Shown here: positions 53,294 to 63,910 of the stretch, piece by piece
How positions within the stretch are numbered: the first letter of the stretch is position 1
Layout: each line of letters opens with the position of its first letter
Assembly (NCBI GenBank): GCA_016124495.1
Contig: WGNP01000007.1
Coordinates: 1 to 64,000 of the forward strand
DNA from: Hyphomonas sp.
Lineage (GTDB): Bacteria; Pseudomonadota; Alphaproteobacteria; Caulobacterales; Hyphomonadaceae
DNA: 64,000 nt
Reading direction: 5' to 3'
Made by a program: the position numbers and the translations under genes
Notes under the pieces: model-generated
Databases searched by the model: none
Told to the model about the DNA's origin: nothing
What the model saw: only the letters and a program-made list of their open reading frames with translations

Positions 53294-53820
53294 GACCGGA
53301 CGGCGCCATTACCATCCGGGAAGCCGCCGCGCCGCTGGAGGTTGCCGCATTCGGCGGGCTGATTTCCGAATACGTCGCCTGGTGCCGCGAGCGCTACCGC
53401 AACGATCCCTGGCTGGTCGAAATGGCTTTCAGCCATCAGGGGCTTGACGCGGAACTGCTGAACCTCACCGAACTGTATGCGCCGCCGAATGGCCGTATGC
53501 TGATCGCCGAAGACGCGCATGAAATCCTGGGCGGCGTCGCCTACAGGCGCATCGACAGGAATACCTGCGAAATGAAGCGCCTTTTCGTGCGCAGTGCGGC
53601 CAACGGACGCGGTCTCGGGCGCAAGCTCTGCGAGGCCCTGATGCAGACCGCGGGGCGCGACGGCTTCCGGACCATGCGCCTCGACACGACCCGCGACATG
53701 GTGGAGGCGGTCGGCCTCTACCGCTCGTTCGGCTTCAGGGATGCGGCGCCTTTCGCGGACTATCCGGAACGCATGCGGCCAATGATGCTGTTCATGGCGC
53801 GGGACCTGGAGGGGGCCTGA
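53290..53820 (+). CDS. GNAT family N-acetyltransferase
   Basis: 176 residues. GNAT core visible as CEMKRLFVRSAANGRGLGRKLCEALMQTA (acetyl-CoA pyrophosphate loop R/QxxGxG/A) and the C-terminal TTRDMVEAVGLYRSFGFRDAAPF. The substrate (small amine or protein) is unknown. Coupled to yqgE by an ATGA overlap. The 78-base gap before the EAL gene holds a short dyad (ACCTGTGTGCAGGT) only. Confidence 0.88.
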   Translation: MRPDGAITIREAAAPLEVAAFGGLISEYVAWCRERYRNDPWLVEMAFSHQGLDAELLNLTELYAPPNGRMLIAEDAHEILGGVAYRRIDRNTCEMKRLFVRSAANGRGLGRKLCEALMQTAGRDGFRTMRLDTTRDMVEAVGLYRSFGFRDAAPFADYPERMRPMMLFMARDLEGA

Positions 53821-53898
53821 CATATCTTGCTGCTGAACCTGTGTGCAGGTCATCCTTCGACTACTCAGGATGAGCTGGTTTTGCCTGGCAGCGTTGCT

Positions 53899-54927
53899 TC
53901 AGCCTTTAAGGAACTTCAGCGCCCCCTTCGCATCGATGCCTTTCGAGAAGGCAAAGCCCTGCGCATTGTCGAAACCGAGGGCGCGCAGGCGGCCGGCATC
54001 TTCGCGTTTCTCGACGCCTTCGGCGGTGGTCGACATACCGAGGCGCTGGGCGAGCAGCGTGATGGTCGAGAGGATCGTGTCGGTGCGCGCCTCGCCGAGG
54101 CGGGCGGTGAGGCCGTGGTCAATCTTGAGGCTGTCGAACGGCAGGTCCGCAAGCCAGGCGAACGAGGAATGGCCAGTGCCGAAATCATCGAGCACGAGGC
54201 CGGCGCCGACGGCCTTCAGCGCCATTGCGGCAGCCAGCGAGTTAGCCTCGTCGCGTAGCGCAGCCTGTTCGGTCAGCTCGATGCGGATCGCCCGCTTCGG
54301 CAACGCGTAGCTTGTGGTCAGCGCATCAATCAGCGCCGGGATGGTGCTCTTGGTGAGCTCACGCGCGGTGAGGTTCACGTGCACGAACAGGTCGTCGCGC
54401 CTGGCTTCGCGCCGCAGGTCCGACAGGGTCTCCGCAGCGCGGATCAGCATGTTCGAGGCGAGCGCCTGGTCTTCCCAGCGGCTCGGCGGCGCGGTGAGGC
54501 CCGGCCCGGTCCAGCGCGCCAGAGCCTCGAAGCCGACAACGCGGCCATCGCGCAGCGAAATGATCGGCTGGTAGACCGGCACGAGGTCCGGGCCGGGCTT
54601 CAGGTCGATCGGATCGAATTCCGGGAAGTCCTCTCCCGTCAGCAGCATGCCGCGGGCCTCGGTCTCGCTGATGAAGGCGCCGACGAGGTGGATGTCATGA
54701 CCGTTCGACAGGCGCAGCGGGCAGCGGACGGGGCCGTCGCCCGGCGCAAAAACGCGGCGAAGGCGGCCCCGGCTGAGACCTTCCAGCATCTTTTCCAGTG
54801 CGTCGATTGACCAGACGCCGCCGAGTTCGGACAGCGTGGTACCGGACGGCGCCTCGATTTCGAGACGGCCCGGCTCGGAGCGCCAGTGCCAGCTGCCTTG
54901 AGCCTGAACGGGTTTTGCAAGTGCCAT
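53899..54927 (-). CDS. EAL-domain c-di-GMP phosphodiesterase
   Basis: 342 residues. N-terminal ~100 residues are of unknown fold, possibly a sensory input. The EAL domain (about 110-340) is complete: VGFEALARW, HVNLTARELTKS, IRIELTEQA, VLDDFGTGHSSFAWLADLPFDSLKIDH, TTAEGVEKREDAG and AQGFAFSKG, so hydrolysis of c-di-GMP to pGpG is expected. No membrane segment. Follows the GNAT gene at 54939 on the same strand after 11 bases. Confidence 0.9.
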   Translation of the reverse strand: MALAKPVQAQGSWHWRSEPGRLEIEAPSGTTLSELGGVWSIDALEKMLEGLSRGRLRRVFAPGDGPVRCPLRLSNGHDIHLVGAFISETEARGMLLTGEDFPEFDPIDLKPGPDLVPVYQPIISLRDGRVVGFEALARWTGPGLTAPPSRWEDQALASNMLIRAAETLSDLRREARRDDLFVHVNLTARELTKSTIPALIDALTTSYALPKRAIRIELTEQAALRDEANSLAAAMALKAVGAGLVLDDFGTGHSSFAWLADLPFDSLKIDHGLTARLGEARTDTILSTITLLAQRLGMSTTAEGVEKREDAGRLRALGFDNAQGFAFSKGIDAKGALKFLKG

Positions 54928-54938
54928 GAGGTTGATAC

Positions 54939-55505
54939 CTAGCGGTCCGGTCGCGGCCTGACGAGACCGAAAAGGATGTGGTCGCGGCGTGTGCCCGCGA
55001 TTTCAAGATAGGCGGTTGCCCGCCCCTCTTCAGCAAATCCCGTGCCTTCCAGAACGCGCCGCGAGCGGGCATTTTCGGGCACAATTCCCGCTTCGATACG
55101 CCAGAGCCCGAGATCGCGAAACGCCCATGTGCAGGCAGCGGACACCGCTTCGCGCATGAAGCCCTGCCCTTCGAAGCCTTCGCCCTGCCAGTAACCAAGG
55201 CTGGCGCTGTCCGCCGGCCAGGGGCGCACCTGCGTGAAGGAGAGGCCGCCGACCAGGGCTCTGTCGCTGAGGCGGCGAATAAAGAATATATAGGCGCTGC
55301 CGGCTTTCCACGCCGAGGTCCAGGCCGAAAGGCGGCGGTTCCAGTCGCGCCGCGTGAGGGCGTCCGAAGGCCAGGACGGCTCCCAGGGCTCGATGTAATC
55401 GCGGCTGATGCGGCGCAGCTCAGACCAGTCGGCGAAGTCCTGCCGGCGGGCCGGCGTCAGCACAAGGCGGGACGTCGTGATCAGGGTATCGAGCGGCGCG
55501 CCCAT
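54939..55505 (-). CDS. GNAT acetyltransferase, RimJ/RimL type
   Basis: 188 residues. LITTSRLVLTPARRQDFADWSELRR ... PSWPSDALTRRDWNRRL ... FIRRLSDRALVGGLSFTQVRP ... GYWQGEGFEGQGFMREAVSAACTWAFRDLGLWRIEAGIVPENARSRRVLEGTGF is a typical ribosomal-protein-alanine acetyltransferase-like GNAT. It follows thrC; in many alphaproteobacteria an M16 peptidase gene stands between thrC and this GNAT gene, and it is absent here. Confidence 0.9.
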   Translation of the reverse strand: MGAPLDTLITTSRLVLTPARRQDFADWSELRRISRDYIEPWEPSWPSDALTRRDWNRRLSAWTSAWKAGSAYIFFIRRLSDRALVGGLSFTQVRPWPADSASLGYWQGEGFEGQGFMREAVSAACTWAFRDLGLWRIEAGIVPENARSRRVLEGTGFAEEGRATAYLEIAGTRRDHILFGLVRPRPDR

Positions 55506-55514
55506 GCGGCGGGC

Positions 55515-56894
55515 TCAGCGCGCGAATTCGAGGATGCGCGCGCGCACGGCGCCCAGATCGGATGGCAGGCGTTCGAACACTTCGCCGCGGCCGAGCAAGG
55601 CCTCGCAGCGCGCGGGCAGCGGGGCATCCTGACTTGTCGCCTCGCCGACTGTCTCCGGGAATTTCGAGGCAGCCGCGGTGGCCAGCACGATGGTAGAGAC
55701 GTCCTTCTTAGGCAGGCGGCGGGCGAGCGCCGTACCAACGGCCGTGTGCGGACAGATCAGCCAGCCGGTTTCCTTCCGGAAACGCTCCATCTCGGTGAGC
55801 GTCTCGCCATTGCTGATAGAGGCTGCCGAGAGACCTGAACAGCTGAGCCTGGTCTGCGCGCCGTCCGGCAGCGGCGCGTCGCCCGATTGTGCGTAGGCGG
55901 CATATGTGCGGCGGATGGCGCCAGCGTCGCGTCCCGTGATCTCGTAGAGGAGGCGCTCGAAATTAGACGGCACCGAAATGTCCATCGCCGGGCTGGGCGT
56001 CGCAACCGCAGCGGTGCGTGTCATCCGGCCGGTGTCGAACAGCCGCGCCAGGGCGTCGTTCTCGTTGACAGCGCAGACCGCTTCAAAGCCGCCGGTCAGC
56101 AGGCCGCAGCGCGCCGCGACAAAGCCCGCCAGCGCGTCGCCCATGTTGCCGCTGGGGACGACATAGCGGATGGGCGCGCCGCGCAGCTGGGCCTGGCTGG
56201 TGGCATAGTAGACCGACTGCGCCGCGATGCGCGCCCAGTTGATCGAGTTGACGCCGGAGAGATTCACGGTGCGCGCGAAGGCCCTGTCCGCGAACAGCGA
56301 TTTGACGATCGCCTGCGCGTCGTCGAAGTCGCCGTCGGTGGCAATGTTGAGGATGTTGGCGGCGCCGGTCGTCGTCATGAACAGGCGCTGCACCGGCGAG
56401 ACGCGCTCGTGCGGGTGGAGAATCACGAGGCGCGACTGTTTCGCCCCCGCAAACGCCGCTGCTGCCGCGCCGCCGGTATCCCCGGACGTCGCGCAGACAA
56501 CCGTCAGCGTCTCGCCGGATTTGGCCAGCAGGTAATCATACAGCCTGGCGATCAGCTGCATCGCGACGTCCTTGAACGCCAGCGTCGGGCCGTGGTGCAG
56601 CTCCATCAGCCAGCTGTCCGGCCCCCACTGGGTCAGCGGCGCCGCAGACTGGTGCGCGAAGCTCGCATAGGCATCCCGGCAGATCGTCTGCACGTCGCCT
56701 TCCGGGATCGCGTCGCCCGCAAATGCGCAGATGATCCGCGCCGCGACTTCGGCATAGGGCTCGCCGAACCGGGCCGGCTCGATGCGCGGCCATTCCTTAG
56801 GAACGTAGAGGCCGCCATCCGGCGCAAGTCCCGCAAGACAGGCCTCGGCAAAGCCGGTTTCCGGCGCTTCGCCGCGAGTGGAGATATATTTCAC
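55515..56894 (-). CDS. thrC: threonine synthase
   Basis: 459 residues. PLP enzyme that turns O-phosphohomoserine into threonine. YISTRGEAPETGFAEACLAGLAPDGGLYVP starts it, the PLP lysine is in HGPTLAFKDVAMQL, and the cofactor/phosphate loop is TVVCATSGDTGGAAAAA; VPSGNMGDALAG follows. The start is the GTG at 56894 overlapping the SURF1 stop (GTGA); longer upstream frames belong to SURF1 shadows. Coupled to surf1. Confidence 0.93.
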   Translation of the reverse strand: MKYISTRGEAPETGFAEACLAGLAPDGGLYVPKEWPRIEPARFGEPYAEVAARIICAFAGDAIPEGDVQTICRDAYASFAHQSAAPLTQWGPDSWLMELHHGPTLAFKDVAMQLIARLYDYLLAKSGETLTVVCATSGDTGGAAAAAFAGAKQSRLVILHPHERVSPVQRLFMTTTGAANILNIATDGDFDDAQAIVKSLFADRAFARTVNLSGVNSINWARIAAQSVYYATSQAQLRGAPIRYVVPSGNMGDALAGFVAARCGLLTGGFEAVCAVNENDALARLFDTGRMTRTAAVATPSPAMDISVPSNFERLLYEITGRDAGAIRRTYAAYAQSGDAPLPDGAQTRLSCSGLSAASISNGETLTEMERFRKETGWLICPHTAVGTALARRLPKKDVSTIVLATAAASKFPETVGEATSQDAPLPARCEALLGRGEVFERLPSDLGAVRARILEFAR

Positions 56895-57574
56895 GGGCTC
56901 TGTGTTCCCCTGAAGCGGAGGCGTCCGCGCTGGTGATGCAGGGCGAGATACACACCGATCAGCCCGATGGCGAGCCCCCACCAGGTGAGCGCATAGCCGA
57001 AATGGCGTTCCGGCGGCAGCCGTTCGTTCAGCTGGGGCTGGGCGAAGGGGTTCACCACCGGCTCCGGCATTGCACCGTCGGTGCGCAGCAAGGTCTCCGG
57101 CTCGAACACGCGCGGGACGACCTTGGCGGCAAGATCGGCAGGCAGCGTCCCGGCGAGCGCGGCCGGATCGAAAGAATAAAACAGTCCGGCGGCCGGGTCG
57201 TCCTCGGTGGAGAAGGCATTGCGATGGCCCGGATCGTGCCAGATTCCGCGCGCGGAGAAGAACTGGGGCGTGGTCACCAGGGTCGGGACCGGTGCGTCCA
57301 TGCCGTAGTGCAGCGTCTGTGCGACGAAGACAGCGCCGTCGGCCGTCTCGACCAGCACCACATCTCGCCAGGCCGCGCTGCCACCGGTGAGCGAATAGAC
57401 CTGCCGCACGGTGCCTGGCAGAAGGGAGCCCGAAACGGTGGTCCATTCCGGCGCCACGTCCACCAGCGCCATCTTCTCGTGATAGCGGCTCCACTGCCAG
57501 TTCCCGAACATGATCAGGATGACGACCGATACGGCCGTGAACAGCGTCAGAACTGGATAGGGCTTGAAGGTCAT
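56891..57574 (-). CDS. SURF1-family cytochrome oxidase assembly protein
   Basis: 227 residues. Two membrane segments near the ends (PYPVLTLFTAVSVVILIMFGNWQWSRYHEK and FGYALTWWGLAIGLIGVYLALHHQRGR) with a periplasmic loop between them. Helps insert haem a into subunit I. AAGGACAAGACCC precedes the ATG. It is separated from the cox genes by a terminator and overlaps thrC. Confidence 0.9.
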   Translation of the reverse strand: MTFKPYPVLTLFTAVSVVILIMFGNWQWSRYHEKMALVDVAPEWTTVSGSLLPGTVRQVYSLTGGSAAWRDVVLVETADGAVFVAQTLHYGMDAPVPTLVTTPQFFSARGIWHDPGHRNAFSTEDDPAAGLFYSFDPAALAGTLPADLAAKVVPRVFEPETLLRTDGAMPEPVVNPFAQPQLNERLPPERHFGYALTWWGLAIGLIGVYLALHHQRGRLRFRGTQSP

Positions 57575-57598
57575 GGGTCTTGTCCTTCCCGGAAAGTC

Positions 57599-57636
57599 AA
57601 AAGCCCGCCGGAGGCTTGTCGCACCGGCGGGCTTTC
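57599..57636. terminator. terminator hairpin between ctaE and surf1
   Basis: Perfect 12-bp stem AAAGCCCGCCGG / CCGGCGGGCTTT (57600-57635) with a 12-base loop. The A/T ends allow it to work in both directions. It follows the ctaE stop by 27 bases on the minus strand. Confidence 0.8.
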
Positions 57637-57662
57637 AATGAGCTGCAGTGGCCTGCGCCGAA

Positions 57663-58541
57663 TTACTTGCCCGCTTCGAAGACGAGGTAGGGCGTGACGT
57701 AGACGAAGGCGAAGAGGAAGAGCCACACCACGTCCACGAAGTGCCAATACCAGGCGGCGAATTCGAAGCCGAGGTGCTTCTTCGGGGTAAGGTTGCCGGC
57801 GTACATGCGGATAAGGCAGACGATCAGGAAGATCGTGCCGATCACGACGTGGGCGCCATGGAAGCCGGTGGCCATATAGAAGGCCGAGCCATACAGCGTG
57901 CCGTCAAAGGTGAAGCCGGCATGGCTGTACTCGAGGACCTGAAGCGCTGTGAAAGCGAGGCCGAGCACGATGGTGATGAAAAGGCCGAGTTTAGCGCCTT
58001 TCATGTCGCCGTGCTGCAGCGCATGGTGCGCCCAGGTGACCGTGGTACCCGACAGCAGCAGGACCAGGGTGTTCATCAGTGGCAGGTGGAAGGGGTCGAA
58101 GGTCGTGACGCCATCCGGCGGGAACTGCTTGAAGCGCTCCAGGCCTTCCTGGAAAATCGGGTTGGCCGCATCCCAGGTGCCGCCGACGCGGGCATCCGAG
58201 AAGATCGAGAATTCGAAGAAGCCCCAGAACCAGGCCACGAAGAACATGATCTCCGATACGATGAAAAGGATCATGCCGTAGCGCAGGCCGATCTCGACGA
58301 CCGGCGTATGGTCACCCGTGCGGCCTTCTTTTACGACGGTGGCCCACCAGCCGAACATCACCCAGAAGACCATGGCGAAACCGATGGCCATCAGCCACCA
58401 GGTGCCTTGCGGCATGCCGAACAGGCCCTTCATGAAGACGACCGCGCCGATCGCCAGCGTCATCACCGCCAGCGAGCCGAGCAGTGGCCAGGGCGAAGGA
58501 TTTACGAGGTGGTAGTCGTGTTTTACGTCGCCGCCGGACAT
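57663..58541 (-). CDS. ctaE: cytochrome c oxidase subunit III
   Basis: About 292 residues with seven membrane helices. YHLVNPSPWPLLGSLAVMTLAIG, MILFIVSEIMFFVAWFWGFF (the SEIMFF motif), TWAHHALQHGD, GTLYGSAFYMATGFHGAHVVIGTIFLIVCLIR and FAAWYWHFVDVVWLFLFAFVYV are standard. Part of the aa3-type oxidase. ATG 58541 is chosen; a TTG three codons earlier is also in frame. Confidence 0.95.
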   Translation of the reverse strand: MSGGDVKHDYHLVNPSPWPLLGSLAVMTLAIGAVVFMKGLFGMPQGTWWLMAIGFAMVFWVMFGWWATVVKEGRTGDHTPVVEIGLRYGMILFIVSEIMFFVAWFWGFFEFSIFSDARVGGTWDAANPIFQEGLERFKQFPPDGVTTFDPFHLPLMNTLVLLLSGTTVTWAHHALQHGDMKGAKLGLFITIVLGLAFTALQVLEYSHAGFTFDGTLYGSAFYMATGFHGAHVVIGTIFLIVCLIRMYAGNLTPKKHLGFEFAAWYWHFVDVVWLFLFAFVYVTPYLVFEAGK

Positions 58542-58615
58542 GAGTGTCAAATCCCCTCTGGAATCCCTGAACTTCGGGGCTGTTTAACGTGCGCCCCGGC
58601 CACGTTGCAACCGAT

Positions 58616-59209
58616 TCAGCCGGGTGCTGCCGAATTCGCCGCACCCTCCGGCAGCGCCTGGACGGCCGCCTGATTACGCGGACCTGAATACGCGGCACTG
58701 TCAAAGAAAGTGTAGCTGAGCGTGATCGTCTCGATCTGCGCGGCCAGACGGTCTTCGACCAGGTCCGGCGAAATGAAGTAGACCACCGGCAGCTTACGCG
58801 TCTCGCCGGGCGCGATCACCCGCTCCGAGAAGCAGAAACATTCCAGCTTGTTGAAATACGGCCCCGCATTGTGCGGCGTCACATTGTAGCTCGCGATGAC
58901 GCGCACTTCCTGCTGTGTCGGGTTGGTGACCTCATAGAAGGCCAGGCCGTGCTGGCCGATCTGGACGGTTTGCGTCGTCTGCAGGGCGTGGAACAGCAGC
59001 GGCGCATCGGCGACGTTGGCGTCAAAGCGCACCTCGATGGACTGATCCAGGATGCCAGAAGGCGCTTCTGTTGCGATTCGGGTCGTGCCGCCGAAGCCGG
59101 TGACCTGGCAGAAGGCTTCGTAAAGCGGAGCAGACGCAAAGGCGAGGCCGAGCATGCCCAGCGTCCCGGCGGCGGCGATGCCTGCGATGGTGGCGTTCGA
59201 CAGGGCCAT
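58616..59209 (-). CDS. ctaG: cytochrome c oxidase assembly protein CtaG/Cox11
   Basis: 197 residues. One N-terminal membrane helix (TIAGIAAAGTLGMLGLAFASAPLYEAFCQVTGFGGT), then a periplasmic copper-binding domain with the CFCF motif (KLECFCFSERVIAPGE). Delivers copper to the CuB site of subunit I. Its ATG overlaps the stop of the upstream small membrane protein gene (TAATG). Confidence 0.93.
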   Translation of the reverse strand: MALSNATIAGIAAAGTLGMLGLAFASAPLYEAFCQVTGFGGTTRIATEAPSGILDQSIEVRFDANVADAPLLFHALQTTQTVQIGQHGLAFYEVTNPTQQEVRVIASYNVTPHNAGPYFNKLECFCFSERVIAPGETRKLPVVYFISPDLVEDRLAAQIETITLSYTFFDSAAYSGPRNQAAVQALPEGAANSAAPG

Positions 59210-59379
59210 TACATGCGCTCCGAGACGCCGGTGCCGGTATGCAGGCGGATCACAGTGGTAATCATGACCAGCACCACGAAGGCGGCCAGCGCAAGGCCGA
59301 GCCAGAGGTTGCGGCGCTTGCGGGCCTTCAGGGCCTCGGCGTCGAATTGCGGTACGGCGGTATCAGGCGTTTCGGCCAT
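59209..59379 (-). CDS. small CoxF-like membrane protein
   Basis: 56 codons, so easily missed. It starts at ATG 59379 (MAETPDTAVPQFDAEALKAR), has a short polar N-terminus, one hydrophobic helix (NLWLGLALAAFVVLVMITTVI) and the stop TAA at 59211-59209. The ctaB stop lies 1 base upstream and its own stop overlaps the ctaG ATG. Position between ctaB and ctaG and the single-helix layout match the small CoxF-type proteins of alphaproteobacterial cox operons, function unclear. Confidence 0.85.
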   Translation of the reverse strand: MAETPDTAVPQFDAEALKARKRRNLWLGLALAAFVVLVMITTVIRLHTGTGVSERM

Positions 59380-59380
59380 G

Positions 59381-60331
59381 TCAGGTACCCGTCAGCGGAA
59401 AGTGGAGCCCGGCCGCATGCTCGACGAGCACGGCGCCGAACAGGGCGAAAAGATACAGGATCGAGAACACGAATGTGTTCCTGGCGAGCTTCATGCCGGC
59501 GCCGGTGGAGGTGGCATCGCCGGCATCGGAGCGGATCAGGCGGATGGCATAGGCCAGGAAGGTCGCGCCGAGGCCAAGGGCCGCTGCGCCGTAGATCCAG
59601 CCGCCGAGACCGGTAGCCAGCGGCAGCAGCGAGACCGGCACGAGAACGAGGGTGTAGATCAATATCTGCTGGCGCGTGACCCTGGCGCCATGCGTGACCG
59701 GCAGCATCGGCACTGAGACCTTGGCGTATTCCTTGTGCGCCAGCAGCGACAGCGCCCAGAAGTGCGGCGGGGTCCAGAAGAAGATGATGGCGAACAGTAT
59801 CCAGGCGTCGAGCGGCATGTTGCCGGTGACGGCGGCCCATCCGATGACCGGCGGGAAGGCCCCTGCGCCGCCGCCGATGACGATATTCTGCGGCGTCGCC
59901 CGCTTCAGCCACATCGTGTAGATGACGCCGTAATAGAAAATCGAGAACGCGAGCAGCCCGGCCGCCAGCCAGTTCGAAGCCAGCCACATCAGCATCACCG
60001 AGACGCCCGACATGATCAGGCCCAGAGCCAGCGCTTCCTCGCGCGGCACGGCTCCGGACGGGATCGGACGGGTCGAAGTGCGCGTCATGACGGCGTCGAT
60101 ATCGGAATCGTACCACATGTTGATGGCGCCTGCCGCGCCGGAGCCGAGGGCCACGGCGAGCGTGGCGATGGCGGCCATCGCGGGATGCATCGTGATACCG
60201 GTCATGCCGGACGCCGCCACAAGGCCCGCAAAGCCCGTGAACACCACCAGCATCATGATGCGCGGCTTCATCAGGTTCAGGTAGTCCGCCGCGGTGGCAT
60301 AGCGCTTTTGCGGGAGGGCAGCGTCGGTCAT
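59381..60331 (-). CDS. ctaB: protohaem IX farnesyltransferase
   Basis: 316 residues, UbiA family with about nine membrane helices. LMKPRIMMLVVFTGFAGLVAA, the first Asp-rich NMWYDSDIDAVMTRT(S)TRPIPSG (NxxxDxxxD) and the second, with ARVTRQQILIYTLVLVP, are present. Adds the farnesyl chain to haem b to make haem O. Start MTDAALPQKR (60331); an in-frame ATG 14 codons earlier is less likely. Confidence 0.94.
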   Translation of the reverse strand: MTDAALPQKRYATAADYLNLMKPRIMMLVVFTGFAGLVAASGMTGITMHPAMAAIATLAVALGSGAAGAINMWYDSDIDAVMTRTSTRPIPSGAVPREEALALGLIMSGVSVMLMWLASNWLAAGLLAFSIFYYGVIYTMWLKRATPQNIVIGGGAGAFPPVIGWAAVTGNMPLDAWILFAIIFFWTPPHFWALSLLAHKEYAKVSVPMLPVTHGARVTRQQILIYTLVLVPVSLLPLATGLGGWIYGAAALGLGATFLAYAIRLIRSDAGDATSTGAGMKLARNTFVFSILYLFALFGAVLVEHAAGLHFPLTGT

Positions 60332-60441
60332 GGCGTTTGTGTCTCGGACTTCTGTTGACGAAACGGCCCGCACGCCTTGCGCGTGAGGGCCGCCCCGGAG
60401 TTCAGGTCTGGTCCGGCCCGGAGCGGCGGGCCGTGATCAGG

Positions 60442-62133
<1,692 letters not shown>

Positions 62134-62151
62134 TTACTCTTCTTCGTGAAA

Positions 62152-63117
62152 TCAGTTGGTGGAAGCAAACTGGGTGTCGGTTTCGAGCGCCGCGACTTCG
62201 CGCACCGAAGCGGCCGCCGCGTCGAAATCACCGGTCTTCATGATTTCAACCCAGCGATCAAACTGCGCCTGCGTGACGACGCGCACTTCGATCGGCATGA
62301 AGGCATGGTCGATACCGCAGATCTCAGAACACTGGCCATAGTAGACGCCCGGTTCATCGACGAGGAACCAGCCTTCATTCAGGCGGCCCGGAATGGCATC
62401 GGTCTTGATCGCGAATGCCGGCACGGCGAAAGCGTGGATCACATCAGCCGCAGCCGTGTAATAGCGGATGTAGCGGCCGGCCGGGATCACCATGGGATAG
62501 TCTGTCGCGAGGTTGCGCGGGCCGGCATCGACGGGATCCGTCGGACGTCCCTTGTGCAGACCGTTCGACACGAACTCGAGAGCGCTTCCCGTTTCGTCCT
62601 GGATATCCATGTAGGTATAGGTCCAGTTCCACTGGTTGCCCTGGATCTTCACGTTGACGAAGCCTTTCTCGGCAGCGTCCGGGAAATGGTTCTTGGTGTA
62701 GGCGAGGTGCTCGGCCGTCTTGCCCTCGGCAAGCAGTGCCTTGGAGGTCGCCGCGATCTGGCCAAGGTTCGGCGTGACGTTCTGGTAGTACAGGTTCGGG
62801 AACGACAGGCTGGCAATACCGACGAGGATCAGCGCCGGGACGACTGTCCAGATCACTTCGACCGTCGTGTTGTGGCTGAACTTGCGCGGCGTCTTGTTGG
62901 CGGCCTTGCTGTAGCGGATCATCACCCAGACCAGCAGCACGGTCACCAGGGCGGTGATCAGCGTGATGATCCAGAGAAGGACATTGTGGAACTCATGCAC
63001 GCGTTCCGCAATGCGGGTCGCTGCGGGCTGGAAATTGAGCGCGCCATCTTCTGGCAGGGCGGCCCATGCCGGAGCGGCAAGCAGGCAGGCGGACAGGGCG
63101 GCAGTCAGGTGTCGCAC
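62152..63117 (-). CDS. ctaC: cytochrome c oxidase subunit II
   Basis: About 321 residues. Signal peptide RHLTAALSACLLAAPAWA, two membrane helices (VHEFHNVLLWIITLITALVTVLLVWVMIRYSK; TVVPALILVGIASLSFPNLYY), then the periplasmic CuA domain with HAFAVPAFAIKTD and CSEICGIDHAFMPIEV (Cys, Glu, Cys, His, Met of CuA). Passes electrons from cytochrome c. Starts at GTG 63117 with GAGG upstream; longer frames lack sense. First gene of the cta operon. Confidence 0.94.
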   Translation of the reverse strand: MRHLTAALSACLLAAPAWAALPEDGALNFQPAATRIAERVHEFHNVLLWIITLITALVTVLLVWVMIRYSKAANKTPRKFSHNTTVEVIWTVVPALILVGIASLSFPNLYYQNVTPNLGQIAATSKALLAEGKTAEHLAYTKNHFPDAAEKGFVNVKIQGNQWNWTYTYMDIQDETGSALEFVSNGLHKGRPTDPVDAGPRNLATDYPMVIPAGRYIRYYTAAADVIHAFAVPAFAIKTDAIPGRLNEGWFLVDEPGVYYGQCSEICGIDHAFMPIEVRVVTQAQFDRWVEIMKTGDFDAAAASVREVAALETDTQFASTN

Positions 63118-63273
63118 GATATAAAACCTCGGTTCCGTTCGGATTCGGGCACTTCCTATACCAGCCTCGTCCTTTCCCCCAGTCCTTTCCACGCTCAAAA
63201 TTGTCGCAGCGCATCGCCGCACAGGCGAACTCATGCTACATGCAGTGCAACGAAACACTCAGGGAGAAGACCC

Positions 63274-63825
63274 ATGTTCCGCGCACTCATTCTGGCTGCC
63301 GCTGCCGCCACCCTCGCCCCGGTCGCCGGCGCCCAGGTCACCGTGATTGGCGGCGGCATTGCGCGTGATTGCTATGAGGCCGCCAAATTCAACCTCGGCC
63401 GGCCTGCGGACGCTGAAGCGCTGTGCACCCGCGCCATCCAGCTCGAAGCGCTGAATGTCCAGAACAAGGCCGCGACATTCACGAATCGCGGTGTGCTGCG
63501 CATGCGCCAGGGTAATTACGATGCCGCCCTTGCTGACTATGCCGCCGCCAAGAAGCTCAAGCCTGACACCGGCGCGACCTGGCTGAACGAAGGCGCCGCC
63601 TACATCTTCAAGAAGGACTTCAACTCCGCGCTGGTGTCGCTGGAGAAGGCCATCGAGCTGAACTCAGAAGATCTCTACGCCGCCTACTACAACCGCGCGA
63701 TCGCCCGGGAAAACACCGGCGATGTGCAGGGCGCCTACTATGACTTCGTCAAATCTAGGGAACTGAACCCCGGATTCGAAGCGACCGACCGGCAGCTGGC
63801 CCGGTTCAAGGTCACCACGAACTAA
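63274..63825 (+). CDS. secreted TPR-repeat protein
   Basis: 183 residues. Signal peptide MFRALILAAAAATLAPVAGAQ, then at least three tetratricopeptide repeats (AATFTNRGVLRMRQGNYDAALADYAAAKKLKPDTG; ATWLNEGAAYIFKKDFNSALVSLEKAIELNSED; LYAAYYNRAIARENTGDVQGAYYDFVKSRELNP). A periplasmic protein-protein docking module, partner unknown. Divergent from ctaC. Confidence 0.87.
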   Translation: MFRALILAAAAATLAPVAGAQVTVIGGGIARDCYEAAKFNLGRPADAEALCTRAIQLEALNVQNKAATFTNRGVLRMRQGNYDAALADYAAAKKLKPDTGATWLNEGAAYIFKKDFNSALVSLEKAIELNSEDLYAAYYNRAIARENTGDVQGAYYDFVKSRELNPGFEATDRQLARFKVTTN

Positions 63826-63910
63826 CCACGCCGTTAATATTTTATCCACACCTGCAACTTCCCGGGAGCCGCTGCGTTCAACTCCTGTGATTTCAACAGG
63901 AGTAAAGAGG

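Noticed and set aside
53821..53898. Terminator at the ACCTGTGTGCAGGT dyad between GNAT and EAL genes
   Set aside because: The stem is short (5 bp) and no T run follows on either strand.
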